Positions 36,600-45,368 of a stretch of DNA of 64,000 nucleotides are shown in pieces. This DNA is from Nocardioides bizhenqiangii (GTDB taxonomy: Bacteria; Actinomycetota; Actinomycetes; Propionibacteriales; Nocardioidaceae): NCBI RefSeq assembly GCF_034661235.1, contig NZ_CP141059.1:3843501-3907500 (forward strand). The letters run 5' to 3'. The first letter of the stretch is position 1. Each line of letters opens with the position of its first letter. The position numbers were made by a program, and so were the translations under genes. Below the pieces are notes generated by a model. The model ran no database searches and was not told the origin of the DNA. It saw only the letters and a list, made by a program, of their open reading frames with translations.

Positions 36600-37490
36600 C
36601 TAGCCGATCCGGTGGCGCTCGACCGCGACGATCTTGCTCTTGCGCACGTGGACCACGAGCATCTCGGCGGGATCGAGCTCGTCCCCGACCTGGCGCGCGC
36701 GCAGGCCGAGGGCGCCGTAGATCTTCGGCAGCACCGGACGATGGGAGCAGAGCACCGCGCCCTGGTCGTCCTCGAGCAGCTCGGCGACGACCTTCTCGAT
36801 CCCTTTGGTGGTGGCGTGCTCCTCGGCGAGCCTGCGCCGGGTCTCGATCTCCCAGCCAGTCGTCTCGGCGTACGGCACGACCGTCTGCAAGCAGCGGATG
36901 GCGGGCGAGGAGACCACACGGGTGACGTCGTAGGCAGCCAGCAGGGGTACGACGCGCTCGGACTCGTGGGCGCCGGCCTTGAGCAGTGGCCGCAGCTGGT
37001 CGTCCGTCTTCCAGGCGTTCCGCGACCGTGCTCGCGCGTGCCGGAGCACGACGATCGCGTGGGTGCGGCGTCGCACCTTCACTGCCTCGTCGAGGGTCTC
37101 GCGGTCGTAGCGGTAGGTGAGCATCGCCTCCGCCTTGTCGATGCGCACCCAGGCGACCTGGTCGATCTCCTGGTTGGGCCGGTAGAGGCTCACGTCGTCG
37201 TCGCCGACCGCCCGGCCGGTCCAGTAGTCGACGGTCTTCATCCGTCGCCCGGTGGTCGGATAGCGCTGCGAGCTCAGTGGCGGACCGAGCCGGACGTGGA
37301 CGCCCGTCTCCTCGGCCACCTCGCGGACCGCAGCGGATGTCGGGTGCTCCCAACGCTCCAGCTTGCCCTTGGGGAACGACCAGTCGTCGTACTTCGGCCG
37401 GTGCACCAGCAGCACCTCGCGGCCCGGACGAAAGGTCACGACTCCGGCCGCGCGGACGTCCGGGGGCGACGCGAGCTTGCTCGTGGTCAC
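36600..37490 (-). CDS. NUDIX hydrolase fused to a histidine phosphatase (MutT1-like)
   Basis: A 296-residue two-domain protein. The N-terminal NUDIX box is present (GKLERWEHPTSAAVREVAEE followed by TGV; G-x5-E-x7-REVxEE). The C-terminal histidine phosphatase has LRHARARSRNAW (RHA replaces RHG) with a second His in SHRPVLP. This arrangement is that of mycobacterial MutT1, which converts 8-oxo-dGTP or diadenosine polyphosphates and then removes phosphate. GTG 37490 is chosen by start conservation. It lies beside pst and ppk, so a role in nucleotide-polyphosphate turnover is also possible. Confidence 0.85.
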   Translation of the reverse strand: MTTSKLASPPDVRAAGVVTFRPGREVLLVHRPKYDDWSFPKGKLERWEHPTSAAVREVAEETGVHVRLGPPLSSQRYPTTGRRMKTVDYWTGRAVGDDDVSLYRPNQEIDQVAWVRIDKAEAMLTYRYDRETLDEAVKVRRRTHAIVVLRHARARSRNAWKTDDQLRPLLKAGAHESERVVPLLAAYDVTRVVSSPAIRCLQTVVPYAETTGWEIETRRRLAEEHATTKGIEKVVAELLEDDQGAVLCSHRPVLPKIYGALGLRARQVGDELDPAEMLVVHVRKSKIVAVERHRIG

Positions 37491-37536
37491 GGCGTTAGTG
37501 TCACACCTGACCGTCCCGAAGAGGAGACCGCATTTC

Positions 37537-38601
37537 ATGTCGATGTCGCGCCGTCGCCTGATCGTGCTCGGCGCCGTGCTCCTCCTCGTGGTGGTAGGCG
37601 TCGTCGCCTGGGTCGTCACCTCGCGCGACGACGAGGACGGCGTCAGCCGGGTGGAGGCCGCCGTGGCGATGGCGCCGGGCAACACGGCGCGGTTCGGCTG
37701 GACGGACTGGAGCGGGGTCCGCGAGGAGCTCGACGCCGACCTGGCGGCCGGCTCGTCGACCGCTGACGTCGAGAGGTTCCTGGGCAAGGGCTTCAACGCC
37801 GACCTGACCTCGACGTCCGCCCTGGTCTCGTCGGCTCCGATCCTCCAGGAGCGATACGGCTTCTCCCCCGCGACCATCGACTGGGAGCTCTTCGCGCAGA
37901 GCGAGACCGGCGCCGTCGTGCTCGTCGGGCTGCCGGACTCGCTCGACCTCGACCAGCTCGAGGAGGCCCTCGCCGAGATCGGCTACGAGGAGCCGACCGA
38001 GGACGGCGGGGTCTGGGTGGGAGGGCCGGACCTGCTCGCGCCGCTCGGCACGGTGAGCCAGGAGCTTGCCTACCTCACGATCGACGAGGACGAGCAGGTG
38101 CTCGCGGCGAGCGACCAGGCCGCCACCCTCGAGACCTGGCGCGACGAGCAGCGTGGCGACGACCTGGACGACAGCATTTCCGACGTCACGACGGAGATGG
38201 AGAACGCTCTCTCTGCGTCGCTCTACACCGGCGACTACGCGTGCGTGGCGCTGGCGATGACCCAGGCCGCGGACGCCGACCGGACGCGGGCGGCCGGGCT
38301 GATCAGCGAGGCCGGCGAGGTCAGCCCGCTCCGGGCGTACGCCATCGCCACCCTGCCCGGCGGGGACGTCAGGGTGGCGATGGGTTTCGAGAGCGAGGAG
38401 CAGGCCCGCACCAACGCCGACAGCCGCGCGCGGCTCGCGGCAGGCCCGGCACCCGGCCAGGGCGGTGCCTTCCCGGACCGGTTCGCCCTCGGCGAGGTGA
38501 CCGCCGACGGTGCCGTCGTGACGATGGAGCTCGATCCGGTCCGGGCGTCGTACGTCCAGTCCGACCTGGCCACCGGGCCGGTGTTGTTCGCGACCTGCTG
38601 A
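37537..38601 (+). CDS. Membrane-anchored extracytoplasmic protein of unknown function (DUF3352-like)
   Basis: A 354-residue protein. A single N-terminal helix (RRLIVLGAVLLLVVVGVVAW) anchors it, with the rest outside. The mature sequence has repeated acidic strands such as AVAMAPGNTARFGWTDWSGV, YLTIDEDEQVLAASDQAATL and GDVRVAMGFESEEQARTNA, reminiscent of DUF3352-type exported proteins. I do not know its function. ATG 37537 has GAGGAGA about ten bases upstream. It is divergent from the NUDIX protein and converges with copA. Confidence 0.6.
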   Translation: MSMSRRRLIVLGAVLLLVVVGVVAWVVTSRDDEDGVSRVEAAVAMAPGNTARFGWTDWSGVREELDADLAAGSSTADVERFLGKGFNADLTSTSALVSSAPILQERYGFSPATIDWELFAQSETGAVVLVGLPDSLDLDQLEEALAEIGYEEPTEDGGVWVGGPDLLAPLGTVSQELAYLTIDEDEQVLAASDQAATLETWRDEQRGDDLDDSISDVTTEMENALSASLYTGDYACVALAMTQAADADRTRAAGLISEAGEVSPLRAYAIATLPGGDVRVAMGFESEEQARTNADSRARLAAGPAPGQGGAFPDRFALGEVTADGAVVTMELDPVRASYVQSDLATGPVLFATC

Positions 38602-38614
38602 GTCGGGCCGGTCG

Positions 38615-40882
38615 TCACCGCTCCGGGCGGAACCGCCGCAGCCGGAGGCTGTTGGTCACCACGAAGATGCTGGAGGCGGCCATGGCGGCGCCGGCGAGCA
38701 TCGGGTTGAGGAGCGCGGCGGCGGCCAGGGGCAGGGCGGCGACGTTGTAGGCGAACGCCCAGAACAGGTTGCCGCGGATGATGGCGAGGGTCCGCCTCGA
38801 GAGCCGTACGGCGTCCGCGGCCACCCTGAGGTCACCGGACACGATGGTGAGGTCGCTGGCCTCCCGGGCGACGTCGGTGCCGGTGCCCATCGCGATCCCG
38901 AGGTCGGCCTGCGCCAACGCGGCGGCGTCATTGACGCCGTCGCCCACCATGGCCACCACCCGGCCCCGCTCCTGGAGCCCGCGGACGAACGCGACCTTGT
39001 CGGCGGGCAGCACGCCGGCCCGCACGTCCGCGATCCCGACCTCGCTCGCGACGGCGCGCGCCGTGCGCTCGTTGTCGCCGGTCAGCAGCACCGGGCTCAG
39101 GCCGAGCGCGCGCAGCCGGCGGACGGCCTCGGCGGAGGACTCCTTCACGGTGTCGGCGACGACGAGCACGCCGTGGGCGCGGCCGGACCAGCCGACGACG
39201 ACCGGCGTTGCACCGCGTGCCTCGGCCGCGGACACGGCGTCGGCCAGCGTGTCCGAGATCGTCAGGCCGCGGGCGGTGAGGAACGCCGGCCGGCCGATGA
39301 CGGCGCCCTGTCCGTCGACGGCTCCCGTGACGCCCAGGCCGGGCTCGTTCGCGAACTCGGTGAGGGTGCCCGTCGGGGTCCCGGCGGCGATCGCGCGCGC
39401 GATCGGGTGCTCGGAGGCCGACTCGAGCGTGGCGGCGACCCGTCGTACGTCGTCCTCCGAGGCGCCGTCGGCGACGACCTCCGCGAGACGCATGTCGCCG
39501 GTCGTGACGGTGCCGGTCTTGTCGAGCACCACGATGTCGACGGCGCGGGTCGCCTCGAGCACCTCGGGGCCGCGGATCAGGATCCCGAGCTGCGCACCGC
39601 GGCCGGTGCCGACCATCAGCGCGGTTGGTGTGGCCAGGCCGAGGGCGCACGGGCAGGCGATGATCAGGACGGCGACGGCAGCGGTGAGCGCGATCTCACG
39701 GCCGGCGCCGGCGCCCAGCCAGAACCCGAGGGTGCCGACCGCGAGGGCGATCACGGCCGGGACGAAGAACCCCGAGATGCGATCGGCGAGCCGTTGCGCC
39801 TTGGCCTTGCCGGCCTGGGCGTCCTCGACCAGCCGGGCGAGCTGGGCGAGGTGGGTGTCGGCGCCGACCCTGGTCGCGCGCACGACCAGCCGGCCCGCGC
39901 TGTTGACGGTCGCCCCGACCACCTCGTCACCCGGACCGACCTCGACCGGCACCGACTCGCCGGTGAGCATCGACGCGTCGACCGCGGAGTGGCCGGAGAC
40001 CACCTCACCGTCGGTCGCGACCTTCTCGCCCGGGCGGACGACGAACAGGTCGCCGGGCACGAGCCGGGCGATCGGGACCAGCGTCTCCGGACCGTCCGGT
40101 CCGTGGGGCAGTACGGCGACCTCGTGCGCGCCGAGGTCCGCGAGCGCGCGCAGCGCGTCGCCGGCCCGGCGCTTCGACCGCTTCTCGAAGTAGCGACCGG
40201 CGAGCAGGAAGGTGGTCACCCCGGCTGCCGTCTCGAGGTAGATGTCGCCCAGACCCGATGCCGGTCCGTCACCGCGGTCGGGGATCGGGTCGAACGGGTG
40301 GGTCATGCCGGGCACGCCGGCGGTGCCCCAGAAGAGCGCGACGAGCGACCAGCCGAACGCCGCCAGCACGCCGAGCGAGACCAGCGTGTCCATGGTCGAC
40401 GTCCCGTGCCGGAGGTTGGTCCACGCCGCCCGGTGGAACGGCCAGGCGCCCCAGGTCGCGACGGGAGCGGCCAGGGTGAGGGAGGCCCACTGCCAGTACT
40501 CGAACTGCAGCGCCGGCACCATCGCGACCGCGATCACCGGCACCGTCAGGATCACCGCCCAGACCAGTCGGTCCCGCAGTGCCCTGAGCTCGGGGTCGGG
40601 GGCCGATCGGCCGTCTCCGGCGTCGCTCTCCGACTCGGCGGTGCCGGCGGGCCGTCGTACGGTCGCGTTGTAGCCGGCCGCCGCCACGGTGCCGAGCAGG
40701 ATGTCGTGGTCGACCGTGACCGGCGCGGTGACCGTCGCCCGCTCGGTGGCGTAGTTGACCGTCGCACTCACGCCGTCGAGCTTGTTGAGCTTGCGCTCGA
40801 TCCGGTTGGCGCACGACGCGCAGGTCATGCCGGTGATGTCGAGCTCGATCATCGGGCCGGGTCGGGTCGTGTCAGTGGTCAT
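38615..40882 (-). CDS. copA: Copper-exporting P1B-type ATPase
   Basis: A 755-residue P1B ATPase exporting Cu(I). One N-terminal heavy-metal domain has MTCASC (C21, C24). Ion-binding CPC is C410-P411-C412 in [11 protein letters not shown], the phosphorylation site is Asp454 in [10 protein letters not shown], the HP motif is in [10 protein letters not shown], and [12 protein letters not shown] is the hinge. The His-rich metal sequences of P1B-4 proteins are absent. ATG 40882 overlaps the upstream gene by 11 bases. It is the last gene of the csoR-copZ-HVHP protein-copA series. Confidence 0.93.
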   Translation of the reverse strand: MTTDTTRPGPMIELDITGMTCASCANRIERKLNKLDGVSATVNYATERATVTAPVTVDHDILLGTVAAAGYNATVRRPAGTAESESDAGDGRSAPDPELRALRDRLVWAVILTVPVIAVAMVPALQFEYWQWASLTLAAPVATWGAWPFHRAAWTNLRHGTSTMDTLVSLGVLAAFGWSLVALFWGTAGVPGMTHPFDPIPDRGDGPASGLGDIYLETAAGVTTFLLAGRYFEKRSKRRAGDALRALADLGAHEVAVLPHGPDGPETLVPIARLVPGDLFVVRPGEKVATDGEVVSGHSAVDASMLTGESVPVEVGPGDEVVGATVNSAGRLVVRATRVGADTHLAQLARLVEDAQAGKAKAQRLADRISGFFVPAVIALAVGTLGFWLGAGAGREIALTAAVAVLIIACPCALGLATPTALMVGTGRGAQLGILIRGPEVLEATRAVDIVVLDKTGTVTTGDMRLAEVVADGASEDDVRRVAATLESASEHPIARAIAAGTPTGTLTEFANEPGLGVTGAVDGQGAVIGRPAFLTARGLTISDTLADAVSAAEARGATPVVVGWSGRAHGVLVVADTVKESSAEAVRRLRALGLSPVLLTGDNERTARAVASEVGIADVRAGVLPADKVAFVRGLQERGRVVAMVGDGVNDAAALAQADLGIAMGTGTDVAREASDLTIVSGDLRVAADAVRLSRRTLAIIRGNLFWAFAYNVAALPLAAAALLNPMLAGAAMAASSIFVVTNSLRLRRFRPER

Positions 40883-41780
40883 GACCGCCGCCCTCCTCGC
40901 CGTGCTCCTCCTGCTCGCTGTCCGCGGCGTCGGCGCTGATCGTGAAGTCGGCGGTGTGCACGCGACCGCCATGCTTGAAGTCGAGGAACAGCCGGTAGCG
41001 CCCGCTCTCCGCGAACTCGGCGTGGAAGCCGACCTCCGGTCCGGCGGGACCTTCCTCGGGGTGCACGTGCAGGTAGGCCAGGTCTTCCGCGCGGATCGCC
41101 ACCAGATGACCGTAGGAACCGAGATAAGGCTGCAGGTCGGTCACCTCGGCTCCCTCCCTGGTGACGTGGAACGTCACCATCGAGCCGGCGTCGTCACGCT
41201 CGAGGTGCACCTCGTAGCCGTCGACCCGCGCCGTGGTCGTGTCCGGGCCGAGCTCCGCGGGGGCGAACCGCCCCGCGACCATCAGCTCCGCCTCCGCCAC
41301 GACGGGTTCCGCGCCGGTCGGAGCGAAGTCGGCGTACAGGCGCCAGGAGCCGGCGCCGAGCGCGATCGGCACCGTCCAGCGGCCGGTGGCTGCGTCGAGC
41401 CGCGGGTGCACGTGACGGTACTCCGCGAGGTCGCGGCGCACTGCGATCAGGTGCAGCCGCTTCTCGTGCTCGACGTCGTACGACGTCACCGGCTCACCGG
41501 CCTCGTCGAGGATGCGGAACGCGACCGTGACCCGGCCGCTGTCGACCACGTCGGCGTCGAGCGCGAGCTCATAGGCGGTGTCGTGGGCGTCCCCGCGGCC
41601 GCCCCCGTGGCCGCCCTCGCCCTCGACCGGATCGAGGTGCACGCGCTCGTCGTCGTGGCCGGCGTCGTGCGCCTCGTCGTCGGTGTCGATGGGTCCTGCC
41701 AGCAGGCCGATCCCGACCGCCACACCGAAGACGGCGGCGAGCGCGACCACGAACACCAGGACCTTCTGCCAGGTCTGCAT
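40872..41780 (-). CDS. Membrane-anchored His-rich protein with duplicated HVHP module
   Basis: A 302-residue protein I do not recognise by name. One N-terminal helix (about 6-28) anchors it; the rest is outside. A His/Asp-rich spacer ([17 protein letters not shown]) is followed by two homologous modules of about 50 residues: 106-156 ([21 protein letters not shown]) and 223-272 ([20 protein letters not shown]). The protein ends EEGGGHDH. It probably binds copper outside the membrane, handing it over or buffering it. The ATG at 41780 overlaps copZ by one base; the 3' end overlaps copA by 11 bases. Co-translation with copZ and copA supports the copper role. Confidence 0.78.
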   Translation of the reverse strand: MQTWQKVLVFVVALAAVFGVAVGIGLLAGPIDTDDEAHDAGHDDERVHLDPVEGEGGHGGGRGDAHDTAYELALDADVVDSGRVTVAFRILDEAGEPVTSYDVEHEKRLHLIAVRRDLAEYRHVHPRLDAATGRWTVPIALGAGSWRLYADFAPTGAEPVVAEAELMVAGRFAPAELGPDTTTARVDGYEVHLERDDAGSMVTFHVTREGAEVTDLQPYLGSYGHLVAIRAEDLAYLHVHPEEGPAGPEVGFHAEFAESGRYRLFLDFKHGGRVHTADFTISADAADSEQEEHGEEGGGHDH

Positions 41781-41986
41781 CAGACGAGGGTGTAGCCGGC
41801 CTCGGCGACAGCCGCGTCGACCGCGGCGCGTTCGAGGGGGGCGGCGCTGGTCACGACGACCGAGCCGCTCTCGACGGTGACGTCGACGTCCTCGACGCCG
41901 GGGATCTCACTGATCTCCTCGGCGACCGACGCCGCGCAGTGGGCGCAGGTCATGCCGGTGACCTGCCAGGTGCTCTGCTCGCTCAC
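41780..41986 (-). CDS. copZ: Copper chaperone (heavy-metal-associated domain)
   Basis: A 68-residue HMA-fold protein. The metal site is GMTCAHC (C14, C17), and EISEIPGVEDVDVTVESGSV matches the ferredoxin-like fold. It should ferry Cu(I) to CopA. The GTG start at 41986 follows csoR by 29 bases. A one-base overlap (TGATG) couples it to the HVHP protein. Confidence 0.9.
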   Translation of the reverse strand: MSEQSTWQVTGMTCAHCAASVAEEISEIPGVEDVDVTVESGSVVVTSAAPLERAAVDAAVAEAGYTLV

Positions 41987-42015
41987 TTCTGTTCTCCTCG
42001 TCGACGGGTCCGCTC

Positions 42016-42312
42016 TCAGGACCGGACCAACCGGCTGATGGCCGCCACCGCCTCGGTGACCTTCTCCCGCGCCTCGGCATCGCCCGCGCGCGCGGCGTCG
42101 ACCACGCAGTGGTTCATGTGCTCCTCGAGGAGCTGGATCGAGAAGGAGTGCAGCGCACTCGTCATCGCCGACACCTGGGTCAGGATGTCGATGCAGTACT
42201 TCTCCTCCTCGACCATCCGCTGCAGACCGCGGGCCTGGCCCTCGATCCTGCGCAGCCGCTTGAGGTGGTCGTCCTTGTGCCCGAGATAACCGTGCTCGTG
42301 TTCGTTGTCCAC
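42016..42312 (-). CDS. csoR: Copper-sensing repressor CsoR
   Basis: A 98-residue DUF156 repressor. The Cu(I) ligands Cys40, His65 and Cys69 keep the Cys-x24-His-x3-Cys spacing of M. tuberculosis CsoR, in KYCIDILTQVSAM and EEHMNHCVVDAAR. Apo-CsoR binds DNA and copper releases it. I choose GTG 42312 over ATG 42324: a promoter (TTGACT - 16 bases - TATGGT) on the minus strand would start transcription within a few bases of this GTG, so the message may be leaderless. Confidence 0.92.
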   Translation of the reverse strand: MDNEHEHGYLGHKDDHLKRLRRIEGQARGLQRMVEEEKYCIDILTQVSAMTSALHSFSIQLLEEHMNHCVVDAARAGDAEAREKVTEAVAAISRLVRS

Positions 42313-42319
42313 ACCTGAC

Positions 42320-42348
42320 ACCATACCCCCCTATGGTATGAAGTCAAG
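42320..42348 (-). promoter_or_regulatory. csoR promoter with embedded CsoR operator
   Basis: On the minus strand: -35 TTGACT, 16 bases, -10 TATGGT (42325-42320). An inverted repeat at 42322-42340 (CATACC/GGTATG around a C-run) fills the spacer and overlaps the -10. GC-rich tracts flanked by TACC/GGTA arms are typical CsoR sites, so CsoR should repress its own operon until copper binds. Confidence 0.7.
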
Positions 42349-42381
42349 TATCAGAGAACGGTGACCGCAGCTGTCGGCAGG

Positions 42382-42540
42382 TCAGGCGACGTCGTCGGGG
42401 ATGACGCCCAGGATCCGGTCGATCTCCTCGACCGGGAGCGGACCGTCGGATGCCGTGGCGGCGATGATGAGGTTGGTCGTCATCTCGACCTCGACGAGCA
42501 GGTCGGAGTCCTCGAGCGCCACGTCGAACGGGTCCGCCAC
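42382..42540 (-). CDS. Small conserved protein (52 residues)
   Basis: GTG 42540 gives 52 residues containing LEDSDLLVEVEMTTNLIIAA and GPLPVEEIDRILGV. Short proteins with an EVEMTTNLIIAA-like helix and an ELD/EIDxILG end occur widely in actinobacteria, in my memory, with no known function. The minus strand has GGAAG about eight bases upstream. Two amphipathic helices are likely. It is small enough to be missed by gene finders. Confidence 0.6.
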   Translation of the reverse strand: MADPFDVALEDSDLLVEVEMTTNLIIAATASDGPLPVEEIDRILGVIPDDVA

Positions 42541-42662
42541 GACTACTTCCGCCTCCCGAGTATTGAACGAATGTCGTCCCGCACTCTCACGCGTCCGGGC
42601 ACAACAACAGGTGCCATCCAAACCATTGTGCCCGGCCACCCCAGGATAAAACCGGAAGGCGC

Positions 42663-42705
42663 GAAAATTTTGACGAGGCCCCGCCGGTTGCCCGACGAGG
42701 CCTCG
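42663..42705 (-). terminator. Terminator of the cold-shock gene
   Basis: CGAGGCC (42699-42705 on the minus strand) pairs with GGCCTCG (42674-42680) across an 18-base GC-rich loop, followed on the minus strand by CAAAATTTT. Good Rho-independent candidate for the csp transcript. Confidence 0.6.
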
Positions 42706-42768
42706 CCTGAAGACTTGATGTCTCCCGAGATGCCCGGGGCGGTCAGGCCCCGAGACTGTTGTTTCGAA

Positions 42769-42972
42769 TCAGAGAGCGCGAACGTTCTCCGCCTGGGGGC
42801 CCTTCGGACCCTGGGTGACGTCGAACTCGACCTTCTGGTTGTCCTCGAGGGACTTGTAGCCAGAGGTCTGGATCGCCGAGTAGTGAACGAAGACGTCGTC
42901 GCCGCCGCCCTCCTGCTCGATGAATCCGAAGCCCTTCTCTGCGCTGAACCACTTCACGGTGCCCTGAGCCAT
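42769..42972 (-). CDS. Cold-shock protein (CspA family)
   Basis: A 67-residue single-stranded nucleic acid chaperone. RNP1 is KGFGFIEQ and RNP2 is [22 protein letters not shown] is the universal start. ATG 42972 has AGGAG 11 bases upstream. The region from 42973 to about 43100 may be a long 5' leader, as is usual for csp genes. A terminator follows at 42663-42705. Confidence 0.95.
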   Translation of the reverse strand: MAQGTVKWFSAEKGFGFIEQEGGGDDVFVHYSAIQTSGYKSLEDNQKVEFDVTQGPKGPQAENVRAL

Positions 42973-43269
42973 TGTGCTCGTAACTCCTATTGTCGGGGCG
43001 AGAGCCGCCACCTCGGCGACCCACAGCGGATGCGTTGGTACGTCGCTCCGACCCGTGATTGGTACACCACAAACCAGATACGCCGTCGGCCACAGTCTCC
43101 GCAGGCGTCAAACCTTTGAGGATCTGCATCCGCTGCACCGATGACACTATCAACCCCGACCCCCGTCCGAAGCGAGGAGCACGCAGGGATCTCAGCAAAC
43201 GGTGTGAAGGTTCCGCTACACACGCGTGACGACGCGGGAAACGACGACGGGCACGCCTACACTCCGCGG
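42973..43269. other. Intergenic region with csp leader and DUF305-gene upstream sequence
   Basis: 297 bases between divergent genes. Up to about 43140 it should hold the csp promoter and its leader on the minus strand; I see no convincing -35/-10 pair. The segment with TGATTGGTACACCACAAACC (around 43056-43075) is lower in GC. Downstream of 43140 an open frame runs into the DUF305 gene, but lipobox spacing argues for the start at 43270. Confidence 0.5.
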
Positions 43270-43899
43270 ATGCCGTCCCGTGCTCCTCTACTCGCCGTCG
43301 CCGCCGCCGTCCTGGTGCTGTCGACCGGCGTGGCCGGCTGCTCCGACGACGGCGACTCCGAGCCCGCCCCTGCGGTCCACACCGCAGCCAACGGCGACGT
43401 CTACAACGATGCGGACGCCGACTTCGCGACCGACCTGGTGCAGCACCACGCGCTCGCGCTGGTGCTCGTCGACCTGAGCCGCGCAGCGCAGGTCTCCCCC
43501 GACCTCACCGCGGTCGCAGCCGAGGTCCTCGACGCCGGGTCGGTCGAGATCCAGACGGCGACCGGCTGGCTCGCCGAGTGGGACCTGCCCGTCCCGGAGA
43601 CGATCAGGGACCACGCCAACGCCCACGCTGCCGAACGCGGCGAGGAGGTGGACATCCCCGGCGGCGAGCTCCCCGGCATGCCCGACCACGCCGACCTGGC
43701 CGAGCTCGAGGAGCTGACGGGACCGGACTTCGAGCAACGCTGGCTGGAGCTGATGGTCGCCCACCACGAGGGCGCGATCGTCATCGCCGAGGAGGAGGCG
43801 GGCAACGGGGAGTTCGCGCCCGCCGTCGAGCTCGCCGAGTCGGTCGCCGCCACCCAGGAGGACCAGATCGAGCAGATGCGGGCGCTGCTCGGCGAGTGA
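43270..43899 (+). CDS. DUF305 lipoprotein
   Basis: A 209-residue exported protein. The signal peptide (LLAVAAAVLVLSTG) ends in lipobox VAGC. Two H-x-x-E/HH-type repeats are visible: TDLVQHHALALVLVDLS and LELMVAHHEGAIVIAEEE, the ferritin-like duplicated helix motif of DUF305. Members are often found with copper and other metal resistance genes, and it lies near the copper operon; metal binding is inferred. ATG 43270 places the signal peptide at the correct distance. Confidence 0.85.
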   Translation: MPSRAPLLAVAAAVLVLSTGVAGCSDDGDSEPAPAVHTAANGDVYNDADADFATDLVQHHALALVLVDLSRAAQVSPDLTAVAAEVLDAGSVEIQTATGWLAEWDLPVPETIRDHANAHAAERGEEVDIPGGELPGMPDHADLAELEELTGPDFEQRWLELMVAHHEGAIVIAEEEAGNGEFAPAVELAESVAATQEDQIEQMRALLGE

Positions 43900-44059
43900 G
43901 CCGGCAAGCGATACGTCAGTTCGGCCACCAGCCACACGTCCGCTCGTCGGCGGCGAGCCGCCTCGTCGTCGAGCCACAGCAGCCGTGCACCCGGCTGCGG
44001 CACCACAGCGGTGACCAGATGCTCGTCGCGGTGGGGCACCCGGTTCTCGACGCTTGGTG
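43900..44059. other. Intergenic region between convergent genes
   Basis: 160 bases between the DUF305 stop and the RTX protein stop. A minus-strand open frame crosses it (segment HLVTAVVPQPGARLLWLDDE), but it has no start signal or homology I recognise. No T-tailed hairpin is obvious. Confidence 0.4.
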
Positions 44060-44917
44060 TCAGGGGACCGCTGACGCCACCGTCTCGCACCGGGCCGTGT
44101 CGCGGCCGAGTCCGCCACCGCACCAGTCGTCGCCGGCCCCGCCGAGAAGCCGGTCGGCGTCGCGCGCGCCGTGCACGCGGTCGTCGCCGGCCCCGCCGCG
44201 GATGACGTCGGCGCCGCGCCCGCCGTACACGCCGTCGTTGCCGGCCCCGCCGCGGATGACGTCGGCGCCGAGCCCGCCACAGATGAGGTCGTTGCCGTCG
44301 CGCCCCATGATCTGGTCGTCACCGCCGCGCCCGACGATGACGTCGCGTCCCGGGGTGCCACCGAGGACGTCTGGGCCGGGCGTGCCCACCAGGGTGGCCA
44401 CCGCGCCGCGGCAGGGTGCGGGTGGCGCGGTGGCCGTGCCGGTCAGGACCACGGGAGGGGTCGGCTCCGGCACGTCGATGGTGAACTCCAGGTGGGCGGT
44501 CTTCTCACCGGTGGCTGTCGGCGAGAAGGCGACCGTGACCTGGCAGCTGTCCTGGGGAGCGAGGGTCTGGTACCTGCAGGTTTCGGCCGTCACCTGGAAC
44601 TCACCCGGTTCACCCCAACCGCCGTTGAAGAGCACGTGGTGGATCGGGAGATCGCCGGTGCCGGTGTTCGTGACGGTGACGGTCTGACCCGGTGAGCTGG
44701 TTCCGACAGTCTGAGGCGCGTAGTCGAGGGCGAGGGGATCGATGGTGAACGGCTGATACGGCGGGGCCGGCACGCCGAGCGCGACGGTGACACCGAATCC
44801 GCCCGTTCCTGCCCACGCTCCCGGGGCGCTGACCGCGACCAGGGATGCCGCGAGCAGTACTGCCAGCAGAGACCGGAGAGCGCTGGATGTAAGTGGGACA
44901 GCACGCGGCGTGGACAT
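44060..44917 (-). CDS. Secreted protein with beta-sandwich domain and RTX calcium-binding repeats
   Basis: A 285-residue exported protein. The signal peptide (LLAVLLAASLVAVSAPGAWA) ends near residue 36. A choice-of-anchor-D-type immunoglobulin-like domain follows (LDYAPQTVGTSSPGQTVTVT, VAFSPTATGEKTAHLEFTID), then nonapeptide RTX repeats from about 185 to 275 (GRGGDDQIMGRDGNDLICGG, RGGAGNDGVYGGRGADVIRG) that bind calcium and fold outside the cell. The end carries WCGGGLGRDTARCE with two Cys. There is no RTX type I export system here; secretion is by Sec. Function is unknown. Confidence 0.82.
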   Translation of the reverse strand: MSTPRAVPLTSSALRSLLAVLLAASLVAVSAPGAWAGTGGFGVTVALGVPAPPYQPFTIDPLALDYAPQTVGTSSPGQTVTVTNTGTGDLPIHHVLFNGGWGEPGEFQVTAETCRYQTLAPQDSCQVTVAFSPTATGEKTAHLEFTIDVPEPTPPVVLTGTATAPPAPCRGAVATLVGTPGPDVLGGTPGRDVIVGRGGDDQIMGRDGNDLICGGLGADVIRGGAGNDGVYGGRGADVIRGGAGDDRVHGARDADRLLGGAGDDWCGGGLGRDTARCETVASAVP

Positions 44918-45277
44918 GAGGACCCCTCGGTCGGACGATCAGTTCACCCGGCTGAGTGAGTCTTCTCGTACCCAAGCACGGATCGGCGCGCCTTGTCCCC
45001 GATCGGGCCATTTCCGGGCGGGAGCGCACCGTCACGGGAGCCGACCAACGCCGTCAGCCGTGCCCCTAGGCTGACCGAATGGCCCTGCCCACCGCCGCCC
45101 CGTCGACCTCGCTCCCGCGCACCATGGCCCGTTGGATGGATTGGAAGCTTGTGGACCCAGTGCAGAATCGGACCCCGCGCGGCTGCACGGCATACTGAGC
45201 CGAGATCACGCTGGATGCCGGGCCGAACTGCACGGATGCTCTCCTGAGGGTTCTCCCGACTAGCGTCCTGATCCCCC
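44918..45277. other. 360-base gap before tRNA-Lys
   Basis: Upstream region of the RTX gene and of tRNA-Lys. It contains one possible 39-codon frame (45079-45198). I see no other signal; TAGCGT about 15-20 bases before the tRNA may be its -10. Confidence 0.5.
45079..45198 (+). pseudogene. Short open frame or gene remnant before tRNA-Lys
   Basis: ATG to TGA encodes 39 residues, including LPRTMARWMDWKLVDP. There is no ribosome binding site, and the text looks like an internal piece of a longer protein, not a complete small one. It may be a decayed remnant next to a tRNA or simply chance. Confidence 0.25.
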
Positions 45278-45350
45278 GGGCCCCTAGCTCAATTGGCAGA
45301 GCTGAGGACTTTTAATCCTTAGGTTGTGGGTTCGAGTCCCACGGGGCCCA
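45278..45350 (+). tRNA. tRNA-Lys (anticodon TTT)
   Basis: 73 bases fold as a cloverleaf: acceptor GGGCCCC/GGGGCCC, anticodon loop CTTTTAA with TTT at 45311-45313, and T-arm GTGGG TTCGAGT CCCAC. The discriminator is A and no CCA is encoded. Confidence 0.97.
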
Positions 45351-45368
45351 CTGACCTACGCTTCGAGG

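Noticed and set aside
39173..40939. 588-codon plus-strand frame opposite copA
   Set aside because: Charged low-complexity shadow; copA has all P-type ATPase motifs.
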